Shown here: one piece after another, positions 9,404-19,619 of the stretch
How the letters are laid out: each line of letters opens with the position of its first letter
Numbering within the stretch: the first letter of the stretch is position 1
The notes under the pieces: model-generated
What the model saw: the letters and a program-made list of their open reading frames with translations, nothing else
Databases searched by the model: none
What the model was told of the DNA's origin: nothing
Position numbers and translations under genes: made by a program
Source: Macrostomum hystrix
Lineage: Eukaryota > Platyhelminthes > Macrostomidae
Assembly: GCA_950097015.1 (NCBI GenBank)
Contig: CATNEN010000039.1
Location: 15,222,501 to 15,286,500, forward strand
DNA: 64,000 nt
Direction of reading: 5' to 3'

Positions 9404-11368
9404 TAATCTGCACGTCGCATCAAAGCTGTTCCTTCTTGTTCCACTCCTTCTTCAGCCACTCCCAGTACCTGAGGGCCCCGGACTCGTTAGCCCAGAGGTC
9501 CGAGAGTGACATGACGTCCAGGTTCTGCCGGATCTGCCAGGTGGCTGGGCAGTCCACCAGATGGGTGACCGTCTCCTCAGCCGTGCCGCAACTGCGGCAG
9601 GTGTCGACCTCGGCCTTGCCTATTCGCACTCTGTAGCTGTTACGTTCTAGCGAGTGGCCGCTGCGGAATCTCTGGAAGCTCACCGCTTCGGCCCTGCTGC
9701 TGAAGCTGACTTTGCTACGGTTCGTGGCCGTCCCATAGGTGCGCTTGGACCCGTCATGCGTCCAGGTCGGGGCAGCTAGGGCCTGGTTCACCATGTAGCG
9801 AACGGTGCTAGCAGGTATCGGCTGCTGGTCCTGGTTGCCACTTGCTGCTTCCGCAGCGGCTTTATCCGCCGCCTCATTTCCAGCGTGACCGCAGTGCGCT
9901 GGGATCCAGGCTAAGCTGATCTCCTTGCCTTTTTCCTTCAGCGTCGTGACCTGCTCCCGGATCTGCCTGGCGAGAGGGTGGCCGCTGTCCCCCCCGAGTG
10001 CTTTCAGCGCACTTTGGCTCTCCGTGAGGATGGCGGCCCGGCTCCATTGGGCTTCCGTGCCGAGCAGCCACCTGGTAGCCTCCCGCAGTGCCGTCAGCTC
10101 CACCATCATGGAGCTGCATGGGCTGCCCGCGGGCGCGCGGAGCGTGATCAGTGGTATATTGGCCTGATCCTTGGCGTAAATTACGGCACTTCCGCCTCCT
10201 CTCCCCTCTCTCACTGATCCGTCGGTGTAGATGATCAGATCCGCATTGCTAGACCTCCTGGCCGTCTCGTCCGCCTTGGCTCTGTCCTCTTCAATGTTGC
10301 CGCATCTGCTGCCTTGTGCCCGGACCTCGGTCTCGTGCCAAGCGCTCCAAGGGGCCGTCGGCAGTTCGTCCGCAAGCCGGGTGATGCCATCAGCCTTTGC
10401 CTGGCGGAGCCCAGCTAGCGCCTGGGCCCGCCAGCCGAGGCGGCGCAGGCGTTGTCTGGGCGCTTCATGGGCCAGCTGCCAGCGCTTAGAGTGGGGGTCG
10501 GTGCGGCTGAGTCTGTCCCACTTGATCGCCCAGATGCTCCGGCAGACTTCTTGCACCGGTTGGAGCTCGCTCTCCGCTTTCAGCGCATCGATCGGGGTGG
10601 TGGCCATCAGCCCGGTGATGATGCGCTGCGCTGCTCTTTGGACGATCTCGATACGTTGCCATAGTTCCTGGCTGATCCAGGGCGACCAAGCCGCGCTTCC
10701 GTATAGGAGCTTGGTTCTGATGACCGCTATGTACGTTTGCCGGAGGAGCTTGGCATCCCAGCCCCAGTCGGAGCCCGCTAGCTTGCGCAGCAGGTTTAGG
10801 CGGCGTCTGCAGGCTTCCGTGATTTCGTTCAAGTGCGGCCGGAAAGAGAGTTTTCTGTCAAAAGTGACTCCCAGGAATTTGGGCGTGTCTACCCACTGAA
10901 GCGGCGAGTCGTTGAGGAGGACTGGTTCCAGCGGGGGGCGGGCCGCCGGGTCGCTGGAGAAAAGCGTGAGCGAACACTTTCCTGTCGCCACCGGCATCTT
11001 CCAGCGTCTGCTCCATTCTGCAATGATGTCTATCGCTCTGCGGTTGATGTCCGTTGCTCTTTGCACGCCAGCGTCGCTGGCCCAGGTAGCGAGGTCGTCG
11101 GCGAATCCGCTGGTGTTGAGGCCTGGTACCTGATCAAGCTCCTCTAGCAGGTCGTCCATATACACCACGAAGAGAATGGGGGACAGCAACGAGCCTTGCG
11201 GCAGCCCTTGGTAGAAGATACGCTTCCTACTGTCCACCCCCCCCCGACCCGGACCGTCGCCAGTCTGTTGCACAGCCAGCCTCGCAGCCAGCGTATGATG
11301 GTTGCACAGATACCTTTCTGCTGGAGCTTCCAGAGCAGACCGTCCCTCCAGACCTTGTCGAAGACCCT
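9404..11368 (-). mobile_element. LINE B, 5'-truncated
   Basis: A minus-strand LINE of a different family from LINE A. Its 3' end is an (AAC)n tail that runs into the minisatellite. Its 5' end is cut within the reverse transcriptase palm, at the motif usually written FDKVW, directly against another short block of the same minisatellite (11369-11460). Confidence 0.8.
9420..11273 (-). CDS. LINE B partial ORF: reverse transcriptase C-terminal half, RNase H, zinc knuckle
   Basis: The 617-residue open stretch begins inside the reverse transcriptase (GLPQGSLLSP, then FADDLATWA with the catalytic Asp pair), passes the thumb region (FLGVTFDRKLSF), and has an RNase H domain (IYTDGSVREGRGGG, ELTALREATRWL, WIPAHCGHAGNEAADK) and a C-terminal CRSCGTAEETVTHLVDC knuckle. 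The upstream fingers and endonuclease are missing; bases 11274-11368 continue the homology in another frame. Truncation at the 5' end is usual for LINE insertions, so this copy cannot move by itself. Confidence 0.85.
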   Translation of the reverse strand: MQQTGDGPGRGGVDSRKRIFYQGLPQGSLLSPILFVVYMDDLLEELDQVPGLNTSGFADDLATWASDAGVQRATDINRRAIDIIAEWSRRWKMPVATGKCSLTLFSSDPAARPPLEPVLLNDSPLQWVDTPKFLGVTFDRKLSFRPHLNEITEACRRRLNLLRKLAGSDWGWDAKLLRQTYIAVIRTKLLYGSAAWSPWISQELWQRIEIVQRAAQRIITGLMATTPIDALKAESELQPVQEVCRSIWAIKWDRLSRTDPHSKRWQLAHEAPRQRLRRLGWRAQALAGLRQAKADGITRLADELPTAPWSAWHETEVRAQGSRCGNIEEDRAKADETARRSSNADLIIYTDGSVREGRGGGSAVIYAKDQANIPLITLRAPAGSPCSSMMVELTALREATRWLLGTEAQWSRAAILTESQSALKALGGDSGHPLARQIREQVTTLKEKGKEISLAWIPAHCGHAGNEAADKAAAEAASGNQDQQPIPASTVRYMVNQALAAPTWTHDGSKRTYGTATNRSKVSFSSRAEAVSFQRFRSGHSLERNSYRVRIGKAEVDTCRSCGTAEETVTHLVDCPATWQIRQNLDVMSLSDLWANESGALRYWEWLKKEWNKKEQL

Positions 11369-11460
11369 CTGGTGCTGCTGCTGCTGCTGCTGTTTCTGTT
11401 ATGGATGCTTATAGGGTTGTTGTTGCTGCTGCTGCTGCTGTTGTTGTTGTTGTTGCTGAT
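11369..11460. repeat. Short block of the Gln-codon minisatellite at LINE B/LINE C junction
   Basis: Roughly two units (GTTATGGATGCTTATAGGG variant plus (CTG)n/(GTT)n) lie between the truncated 5' end of LINE B and the 3' end of LINE C. Confidence 0.75.
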
Positions 11461-11461
11461 G

Positions 11462-13440
11462 TCGTCAACATTCTTGCTTCTTTTTACACCTTCTCCACCA
11501 CTCCCAATACCTCAGAGCTTCCTTGGGGTTCTCGCTAACAATCTACATTCCTCATTCCACGTCTCTCAGCGCTCTGCTCATCGGGTGCTTACCCCCTGCT
11601 TCCAGCGCCTGCAGGCTGCTTTTGCTGTCGGTTGCCACCACCGCATTCTTCCATCCCTCCTTTTCGCTCAACCACTTGGCCGCCGCCAGCAGTGCGTACA
11701 TCTCCGCTTGCATTGACGAGGCCATCCGCCCTGCAGGTACTCTCAGCTCATCGACTCGTTTTTCGTCCAGCTTCTTGTATATCGCTACTCCTCCTCCACC
11801 GTTTCCCTGCTTCGCGACCGAGCCATCCGTGAAGAGCACCCAGTCGGCGTCTCTTGCTGCTTCTCTCAGTCTCTCCATGCCCATTCTTCTGCAAGCCGTC
11901 AGATCTTCCCCTCTCAGCCCTTTTGCCACCACTTTCATTCCTTTTGTTGTCTGCCATGGTGGCTCCCCTCCGACGTCCTCAAACAGGCTGACCTCCAGCT
12001 CCCATTGCCTCATCAGTTTCCATGCCATACTCCTCCAGCTCTCTCTCTTGAGTCTCGTTGTCTCCGTTTCTTTCGACAATTTCCCTCTCAGCGATTCTTC
12101 TGGGCACCTGAGCATCCTATCCAGCTTCACCAACGCCCTCCATCTGGCCATTTCCTGCAGCTCTTCCAGCCCGCTTTCTTCCCTCACTCCGTCGATTGGG
12201 GTGGTAGCCACCAGCCCCGCAATGATTCTCGCCGCTCTTCTCTGAAGCACCTCCAATCTCTCCCAGTTCCTTTAATTCAGCGATGGCATCCACGCAGGGG
12301 CCCCATACATGATCTTTGAGGCTATTAACGCAGTTTACGTTTGCCTGAGGATGTTACTCGGCCAGCCCCAGTCGCTGCCTGCTAGTCTTCTGAGCAATTG
12401 TATCCGGTTCTTGCAGGCCGCCAGAATCTCTTGCACGTGCTTGTCAAACCTTAGCGTTTTATCGTTAGTTAACCCAAGGAACTTCCGGTTTTGGCACCAT
12501 TTGATAGGAGTGTCTCCGATCTTAACCATCCGGCTCCCTTCTATCCTGCTTTTCCTGCCAAGGCTGAACAGCGTCAACGTGCATATCCCTGCAGAGACCG
12601 GCATTAGCCACCTGCTGCTCCACTCCTCCACCAGCTTCACCACCTTCTCCACCTTTTTACCGCCTCCTCCTCCTCTTTGCTGCAGATCAATGAAGATCAA
12701 AAACAGCACCGGCGATAACACTGAGCATTGTGGCAAACCCTGTTTCATACGGACAACCTTGCTCAATTTACCTTCGTATCGCACTTGCGCCAGCCTGTTG
12801 GTTAACCAGCTCCGCAGCCATCTCACCATCCTCTTGCTTAGGCCTTTTCCAACGCCTTCCACAGGAGTCCGCTTCTCCAGACCTTGTCAAGGGCTCTCTC
12901 GAAATCAAACAACGCGAGCACTCCTTTTTCTCCCCTCTGAAGGGCATTCTCCATCGCTTGGGTCAGCCGGAGCAGTTGGTCTTCAGTGGAGCGTCCTGCC
13001 CTGAACCCTGCTTGGCTGTCACTAAGCAGCCCTCGACTCTCCAGGTGGTGTTGGACTCGATTCGTTAAAATTCTTTCCATCCATTTATTTAGGCAGGATG
13101 TGAGACTGACCGGTCTGTAGGCACTAACCTGCGCCGCGTCCTTGCCCAGCTTGAGCAGGGGCACGATCACTGCCCGTCTCCAGTTCTGTGGCACCTCCGC
13201 TTTGTAGAAGGAGGACTGGAAGAGGACGTGCACCACTTCCACCATCTTTTCCGGCAGCTCCTTGAGCAATTTTGGGTGTATGCCGTCTCCTCCCGCCGCC
13301 TTGCTTCCATCCTTGTCCGCAAGCATCTTCCGCACCTCCTCCATACTGATCTCCTGCTCATCCGACCAATCCGGACCCACCTCCTTCAGCCGGCGGCTCA
13401 CCTCCTTCTTAGCCCAGTTTTGGTTCTTCGGCTCCTTGTT
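11462..13440 (-). pseudogene. LINE C reverse transcriptase-RNase H region, degenerate
   Basis: Three minus-strand pieces in different frames together resemble LINE B's family. 12838-13401 holds the RT fingers (KAAGGDGIHPKLL, YRPVSLTSCLNKWMERI, SQAGFRAGRSTEDQLL). 12335-12862 holds KQGLPQCSVLSPVLF but goes straight to the segment after the active site, so the FADD box has been deleted. 11552-12256 holds RNase H (FTDGSVAKQGNGGGG, MQAEMYALLAAAKWL). With frame changes and loss of the catalytic Asp pair the copy is dead. Confidence 0.8.
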
Positions 13441-13489
13441 GTTACTGACCGCTCTGTACTCTTTCGCAAAGGCTCCTGCTTTGGCTCAG

Positions 13490-13735
13490 TCACTCCGGTA
13501 TTGTGACCGCATGCGTGACCGACTCTTCCTCGCCGTGGCTCCACGGGCAGGTGGCAGGCGACTCCTGGTCGAGGCGGTGCTTGTAACTGGCCAGGTGAAG
13601 GCAGAAACCCGACTGGAGTTGGGCTAGCGTGGCCCGGGCGAAGCGCGGCAACTGCGTCTCGGAAGCGTCAATCACAGGCGGTGGCGCTCCGAGGACCCGG
13701 TTAGGCAGCTCCACTCTGCTTCTTCTTTCTTCTTC
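13490..13735 (-). pseudogene. C-terminal fragment of another LINE
   Basis: The minus-strand reading contains RATLAQLQSGFCLHLASY followed by a CP...H...H-type stretch, the pattern found at the end of jockey-like LINE polyproteins. It ends at 13490 and is sandwiched between LINE C's RT and endonuclease parts, so the locus is a chimera of several insertions or rearrangements. Confidence 0.55.
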
Positions 13736-13970
13736 CTTCTTCTTTGTAGAAAATACCCTCCTTGACCAGGAACGCCAGCCCTCCGCCTCTGGCCTTCCAT
13801 CCTCCTCCCTGACTTTCTCTGTCTTGCCGAATCAACGCGTACCCAGGCACTGCTCTGAAATCATCCTCTTCTCTGAGTTTCGTTTCTTGCACCATCGCCA
13901 CATCCACCTGCTGCGCTTGCTGCTGTTTCTGGAATGGACGCTGATAGGGTTGTTTTTTTGCTACTGCTGC
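13700..13970 (-). pseudogene. LINE endonuclease N-terminal fragment fused to one minisatellite unit
   Basis: The minus-strand reading has VDVAMVQETKL (the Glu-containing endonuclease motif) and RGGGLAFLVKEGI, then stops at 13701. Directly before it, in frame, is one Gln-rich unit (QPYQRPFQKQQQ), a variant of the minisatellite unit. The usual first endonuclease motif with Asn is missing and replaced by this unit. Confidence 0.6.
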
Positions 13971-14107
13971 TCTTGCCGTTGCAATGGTTGCTGGTTCTGC
14001 GGCCGATGCTATCGATTCTGCTGATGCTGCTGATGCAACAAACGCTGGTTCTGCTGCGGCTGCGGCTTCGGCTGCTGCTGATGCTGCAGCGATTGCCGTG
14101 GCTGCTG

Positions 14108-14725
14108 TCACTGTACAGACAGCTGGGCAAGAGATCCAACGCCGCTGCCGATGCTGGCGGGACTGCAGCTGCCAATTCCGCTGGTCGAGGCCGACGTAAA
14201 CGAGGCCCCAGAGTCAACAGGCGGTCTCGCGTCGGCATCCTCGCCGAAAGTTTCAGCAAAGCCACAATTGTTATAGAAGCCAACCCCGATGGGTACGACA
14301 GACGCTGAATTGCTAGTTGTCGCTGGTGCAACGACCGGCTCGTCTGGCAGCTCAGGCACGGCCGAGTACCTGCTGGTCGGCCGGATGCCCAGTCGGGCGC
14401 ACTGAATCAGGCGGACCTCGTCTACTCGCTTCTTGACCAAGCGGAAGTGCACGCCGAAGACGATCATTAGTGCGGCCCCGATAACAAGCAGAGCCACTCC
14501 AACGTAGTTGGCCGCTTTTGCTCCCACGGCTCCACTGCGATTGACCGAGTACACTGAACTGTTGTCGTTAGCCTCTCCGACCATCACGCAGACGAGGCCT
14601 ATGATAATGCAGGCCAAACTGGCCGCGAACTCAATCCAACAGGGCCGGGTGGCCGGCGTGCAGATTGACTCGTGAGTGCCAGAACTGCTGCTGCTTACCG
14701 ACTGACAGTCGGAAGACATGCTCAA
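14108..14725 (-). CDS. Small two-pass membrane protein, unknown function
   Basis: The 205-residue protein starts at ATG 14725 and ends at 14108. A Ser-rich N-terminus is followed by two hydrophobic segments (about residues 34-53, AASLACIIIGLVCVMVG, and 73-95, YVGVALLVIGAALMIVFGV) with a short loop between, then a basic stretch (RLVKKR) and a long Ser/Ala/Gly-rich tail. I do not recognise the family. Codon use, a clean ATG and membrane topology support a real single-exon host gene. Its 3' end adjoins the LINE C junk, and Gln/Ala-rich repeats (13970-14110) probably form its 3' UTR. Confidence 0.55.
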   Translation of the reverse strand: MSMSSDCQSVSSSSSGTHESICTPATRPCWIEFAASLACIIIGLVCVMVGEANDNSSVYSVNRSGAVGAKAANYVGVALLVIGAALMIVFGVHFRLVKKRVDEVRLIQCARLGIRPTSRYSAVPELPDEPVVAPATTSNSASVVPIGVGFYNNCGFAETFGEDADARPPVDSGASFTSASTSGIGSCSPASIGSGVGSLAQLSVQ

Positions 14726-15097
14726 GCTGTGCTCAAACTGTTCTAGACTTATTTAACACCGGTTAAATCATCTTTAGATAATCTAAAGTCGAAAATACTG
14801 AAGACTCTGACTGTCAGCAGGTAAATATTAATGAAGTAGGAATTGACTGTGCTCGGCAGAAGTACTCTCAGTCGGCTAAATATGGCGACCTCTCCAGGGG
14901 TCGGAGTCGATCGAAGCCAATAGCCTGGGATCTGGAGGAGGGGGAGAGCTGGGGAGAATGGCAGAAAGTGAAGGAATTCAGCTGTGTGAGCTCCGCTGAG
15001 TTTAAACCTTCTCTTCCTTCTACTGTCTCTTCTTGTACACCTATTTCTCAACCTAACAAACAACAACAAAGTACGCTGTCAAGATCAAATTGCAGCG
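14726..15097. other. Upstream region of the membrane-protein gene
   Basis: A/T-rich DNA without a supported gene; it probably holds the promoter and 5' UTR of the minus-strand gene at 14108-14725. No clear TATA box or other element is recognisable. Confidence 0.3.
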
Positions 15098-15276
15098 TCA
15101 GAAGGCGTGCCTCAGGGCCTGGGCGTGAATGTGCGCGGGGCCGCCGGCAGTGTCCGGGGCGCGGGCGTCTGCTAGCAGGCAGTCGACGAAGCGCCGGATG
15201 CGCGCCTGCCCTCGCCGGTAGGGTGCCTGCAGCGTGAGCTTCGGCGCGAATGAGGTGGCCCGCCAGCTGAAGTCGC
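15098..15276 (-). CDS. Possible terminal exon of an unidentified gene
   Basis: A G/C-rich minus-strand stretch is open from a splice-acceptor-like GCCGCAG (ending 15277) to a TGA at 15098, giving about 59 residues that begin GDFSWRATSFAPKL and end ALRHAF. The composition differs sharply from the A/T-rich DNA around it. The upstream sequence is a minisatellite that could be its intron. I do not recognise the protein family, and no partner exon is identified. Confidence 0.3.
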
Positions 15277-15320
15277 CTGCGGCACAGCAACTCGTTTGGA
15301 CGAGCAAGCAATAACAAGCA

Positions 15321-15540
15321 ATACTGTTAGACACCCAATACTGTTAGACACCCAATACTGTTAGACATCCAATACTGTTAGACACCCAATACTGTTAGAC
15401 ACCCGATACTGTTAGACACCCAATACTGTTAGACACCCAATTCTGTTAGACACCCAATACTGTTAGACACCCAATACTGTTAGACACCCAATACTGTTAG
15501 ACACCCAATACTGTTAGACACCCAAGACTGTTAGAGAACC
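15321..15540. repeat. 17 bp minisatellite (ACACCCAATACTGTTAG)n, copy 1
   Basis: About 13 units with few variants. It marks the left end of segmental duplication copy 1; the same array opens copy 2 at 44911. Confidence 0.9.
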
Positions 15541-16571
15541 AAGACAAGAAATCTTATCTAAGACGGTGTCTCATGTCTCATCAATATATTTTTCCACTCT
15601 CATGCCCCTCTCATTTCTCCCCTTTACTCTTTTGTCCGTCTCACCTCTCCCCTGTGTCTTCTAAGCGTGTCTCAATGTCTTGTTGCCAAGGCCTCAATGT
15701 CCAATCTTTTTCTTTGTGCCTCTTCAGTCTTTTCAGTCGTTGCTTCCAGAGCATCGTTTTGCAAAGTGGTGGTAAGAACAGTGTGTAGACAATCCCATGA
15801 GCACGACTCATTGTGAGGCCCCACCCAGACACTTCAAAATCCTGTCCCTCCGCTCTCTATTATTATTCGGGTTGATTGGAACTTGAAAGTGCTTTTTCAA
15901 TCACGATTCGGAATGTGCGATTCAGGATCTGCGATTTGGGATCTGAGATCTGTCGAATGAGATATAGGATCTCGGATGTAGGATCAGCGTATCCCATATT
16001 GGATGTATTTTCTGGGATCTGGGATCTGTGGTATAGGATGTGGGATCTGAGGTGCGGAGGAATCTGAGAAAGAACGATTTGATGTGATTGAAGAAAGTTA
16101 ACTTGTTTTCGTTAACCTGGCTCTGTCTAAAAAGTCTGTCAAATATGGGCCCATGGGAAGCATTCATTCGATGCATGTAAAGTGCAATACTTCTTTGTTA
16201 GAGAGAAACTCCAACAAGCTAGAGAGATTTCTAATATAATAGTACAACAGAAAAGTTCATCTCAGAAAAGTCATGCACGAAAAAAGCAAAGTAGAGCTGA
16301 AATTTGACATAGACAAAAGGCGGGCACCCCTGTGTCAGCCAGCGCTGCCATAGACCGAGCCGGCTCGGACCTGCATTTTCTGCAGCATATTGAAGGGGCA
16401 GCGGCCCGAAACGAAGAATCAAATCCAACAACTGACAACACTCGACTGAGCATTCTGGCCGATTCTACTCAGCCGCTGCAAATCGGATCAAGAATTGACT
16501 GCAGTTCAACTGCCACCTGCCAGCTAATCGACCAAATCTAACTGGGCTATTCGGAATCGAAGCTGGCAATC
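15541..16571. other. 5' flank of the Ly6-like gene, copy 1
   Basis: No gene is supported. At ~15910-16060 there is a degenerate GGGATCTG-type repeat. The rest is unique, shared with copy 2 and presumably contains the Ly6 gene's promoter and 5' UTR. Confidence 0.4.
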
Positions 16572-17452
16572 ATGACGACTATGAAGCTGGTTATTGTTTG
16601 CGTGTTTCTTGCACTTGGAGGCATTCAGCTGGCTGATTGTATTAAATGTATCTGGTCGAAAAATAGAAGAGTATCATTTTCTGACTATAAGAATGACGAT
16701 ACTGCTACAGATTGTACTCCTGCCAGCGTCACCAAGTGTAAAGTGGAATATCAACCTGAAGGTTCAGCAAAATTTTTTCGTCGCGAAGTGGTGAGCAACC
16801 GAATGAATTAAACAAATTTAATTTGCATATCAATTCAAAATCATAAAGCAACAGTTTGCCCTATAAATTTTGCCCTATGCGGAAACTTTTTTAGCTACTG
16901 AAATATGGTTGCGGTGCCTGTCCTGCTACAAAATATTGCAAAGACTGCACGGGTGATAACTGCAATAAAGCGAGTGTATTTAACTTGATCAATGATCTAG
17001 AACGTGATCTGGTACCATGCCTTGACTACAAGAAATGGCTGCCGGATGACAATAATCCTGATCAACGCGAAGGAGTGCAAGGTCCAACCGAAATTTTTTG
17101 CCCTCCATCAGAAAAGTGCTTTAAAATTGTTGTTAAAAGGTCTGTACCTCAATGGCATTTAAAAACCGCCATCGGCTGTGAAAAATGGATTACAAGATTT
17201 CAATACTTGTCTTTAGAGTCTCAAAGTTATGTTTTTAGAAAATATTCAATGCTTGAACGCTACGAATGCAGACCAAACGCAGAAAAATCAGATTGTATCC
17301 CATTAGGAATGTACACTCCGACTACAACCCCGACTACAACCCCGACTGCTGTGGATGCTTCGCACCAAAATTTGCTGTTCGTATCCGTAGTGCTCGGCTG
17401 CACGACGCTGCTAACGATGCTGCTTGCACAGTTTATTTGGTTTTGTTGTTGA
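16572..17452 (+). CDS. Ly6/uPAR-like GPI-anchored surface protein, copy 1 (two exons)
   Basis: Exon 1 (16572-16790) and exon 2 (16895-17452) join in phase 0 across a 104 bp intron with GTGAGC donor and TTTTTTAG acceptor, giving about 258 residues. A signal peptide (KLVIVCVFLALGGIQLADC) is followed by a Cys-rich module whose second part reads YGCGACPATKYC...CTGDNCN, the closing pattern of three-finger Ly6/uPAR (LU) domains. A second Cys-containing region, a Thr/Pro stalk (TPTTTPTT) and a hydrophobic C-terminus (LLFVSVVLGCTTLLTMLLAQF) follow, as expected for GPI anchoring at the outer cell surface. Function is unknown; LU proteins often mediate recognition or modulate receptors. It differs from copy 2 only by amino-acid replacements. 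Confidence 0.8.
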
Positions 17453-17719
17453 ATTTTTTTATTTTATTTTGAATCTTCTTTTCATTTTTTATGTACTGAA
17501 TGTACTGAATGTACTGAAAGCTCTGCCTGAAAATGTGCTGAAAAATCTAGGCGCCAAAAGTCTCCTCTCAATAATAACAAATAATCTTAATAACAAAAAC
17601 TGACCGATTTCCGTTGCAAATCCCAAGCATGCCAGGCTTGTCATATTTTATGACAAAATATACATATATATCTGTTCCGAATTATTTTATATATATATAT
17701 GAGAACACTAATCTGAGAT

Positions 17720-18525
17720 TGCTCAGGTGAGATTAAGAACACTCAGATCAAAGACTGATCAGGTGAGATTGAGAACACTCAAATCAAAGACTGATCAGGT
17801 GAGATTGAGAACACTCAGATCAAAGACTGATCAGGTGAGATTGAGAACACTCAAATCAAAGACTGATCAGGTGAGATTGAGAACACTCAAATCAAAGACT
17901 GATCAGGTGAGATTGAGAACACTCAAATCAAAGACTGATCAGGTGAGATTGAGAACACTCAAATCAAAGACTGATCAGGTGAGATTGAGAACACTCAAAT
18001 CAAAGACTGATCAGGTGAGATTGAGAACACTCAAATCAAAGACTGATCAGGTGAGATTGAGAACACTCAGATCAAAGACTGATCAGGTGAGATTGAGAAC
18101 ACTCAAATCAAAGACTGATCAGGTGAGATTGAGAACACTTAAATCAAAGACTGATCAGGTGAGATTGAGAACACTCAAATCAAAGACTGATCAGGTGAGA
18201 TTGAGAACACTCAGATCAAAGACTGATCAGGTGAGATTGAGAACACTCAAATCAAAGACTGATCAGGTGAGATTGAGAACACTCAAATCAAAGACTGATC
18301 AGGTGAGATTGAGAACACTCAAATCAAAGACTGATCAGGTGAGATTGAGAACACTCAAATCAAAGACTGATCAGGTGAGATTGAGAACACTCAAATCAAA
18401 GACTGATCAGGTGAGATTGAGAACACTCAAATCAAAGACTGATCAGGTGAGATTGAGAACACTCAAATCAAAGACTGATCAGGTGAGATTGAGAACACTC
18501 AAATCAAAGACTCATAAGGTGAGAT
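17720..18525. repeat. 36 bp minisatellite (GGTGAGATTGAGAACACTCAAATCAAAGACTGATCA)n, copy 1
   Basis: About 22 almost identical 36 bp units. Because 36 is a multiple of three it produces an artificial 270-codon frame. Copy 2 has about 15 units with an extra variant (GATCTGAGATTGATCA). Confidence 0.95.
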
Positions 18526-18589
18526 GGAGAATCACATAATAGAAAATGAAAAATGAAATTTAAGTTTCAATAAAATTTAAATTTAGGTC

Positions 18590-18754
18590 GGCTCGCTTAA
18601 AAAACAGAGGTCTGACCACAGTGCCGCCATGCCTGTAAGCCCGGTGAAACAGGGTGTACAGGTGCGGATTAAGCCTGTATCGCTGTCGAACGACCCGAAC
18701 CATTTGTTGGACACACTGGGGACACACCTGCTGATACACAGCCGGGTCCTGATC
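18590..18754 (-). pseudogene. GH31 glucosidase exon near the C-terminal end of the catalytic domain, copy 1
   Basis: After acceptor CCGCAG the minus strand reads RQRYRLNPHLYTLFHRAY and GGTVVRPLFF, which match the GH31 segment usually written RYxLLPYLYTLFHxAHxxGxTVxRPLFxEFP. It lies downstream of the exon ending SRSNYPGN, but the intervening conserved segment (GHWTGDN through the acid/base Asp region) is not found between them; a 24 bp minisatellite occupies that place. No downstream exons are identified. Confidence 0.7.
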
Positions 18755-18861
18755 CTGCGGTGTTGTAGGTCAAGTCTTTGACATTACTATCAGCTGCTTG
18801 GCAAAATAGCTGCCGCGTGTGTTGTAAATACGGTGGAAACCTACTAAAGGAGCTAATACAC

Positions 18862-19243
18862 CTGTTACCTTGACAGCTAGTACACCTGTTACTTTGACAG
18901 CTAATACACCTGTTACTTTGACAGCTAGTACACCTGTTACTTTGACAGCTAGTACACCTGTTACTTTGACAGCTAGTACACCTGTTACTTTGACAGCTAG
19001 TACACCTGTTACTTTGACAGCTAATACACCTGTTACTTTGACAGCTAGTACACCTGTTACTTTGACAGCTAATACACCTGTTACTTTGACAGCTAGTACA
19101 CCTGTTGCTTTGACAGCTAGTACACCTGTTGCTTTGACAGCTAGTACACCTGTTACTTTGACAGCTAATACACCTGTTACTTTGACAGCTAATACACCTG
19201 TTACTTTGACAGCTAATACACCTTTTACTTTGACAGCTACCGT
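18862..19243. repeat. 24 bp minisatellite (TTTGACAGCTAGTACACCTGTTAC)n, copy 1
   Basis: About 16 units flanked on both sides by a direct repeat of GTAAATACGGTGGAAACC. It sits where the GH31 acid/base exon would be expected. Copy 2 has about 7 units. Confidence 0.9.
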
Positions 19244-19279
19244 ATTTCGCGTAAATACGGTGGAAACCTACTAAAGGAG

Positions 19280-19476
19280 CTAATAATTGCCGGGATAATT
19301 CGACCGGCTGACGATCGGTTTCCGACGGCCTGGCGCTGATTGGCTCAGGGCCCGTCGAGTCGCCGATTCCATGGCGTAGCCGTAGAGACTGTGGATATTG
19401 TAGTGCAACTGCTGCTGCTGCCTAACCCAGACGTCACTATCCAGTGTGTGCTGAGCGTACATGCAGATTGATTTGT
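19280..19476 (-). pseudogene. GH31 glucosidase exon 9, copy 1, running into a stop
   Basis: From acceptor TGTCAG at 19477 the frame continues in phase from exon 8 and reads SICMYAQHTLDSD, then LHYNIHSLYGYAMESATRRAL and KPIVSRSNYPG, matching the GH31 segment THYNLHNLYGLxEAxASxRAL...FVISRSxFAG. It then reads into a TAG at 19280-19282 without a recognisable donor. The same arrangement occurs in copy 2, so the lesion predates the duplication or an unusual splice is used. Confidence 0.7.
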
Positions 19477-19619
19477 CTGACAGTTGGGCAATTTTTGAGT
19501 CGCGCTCCGAGTCCCAAAAATATGCGGCGCCTTTTAATGGAAATTTCGTTCTTGGAATTTTTAATCGGCGAAATTCAAAAGCGACGACTTAAGAAAATCA
19601 GCGATTCAAATATGCTCAC

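Noticed and set aside
17720-18525. Possible CRISPR array (36 bp repeats)
   Set aside because: Units are directly adjacent with no unique spacers, and the context is eukaryotic; it is a minisatellite.
17727-18539. 270-codon VRLRTLKSKTDQ repeat frame (and its twin at 47380-47940)
   Set aside because: Pure 36 bp minisatellite; both copies vary in unit number and have no conserved flanking coding sequence.
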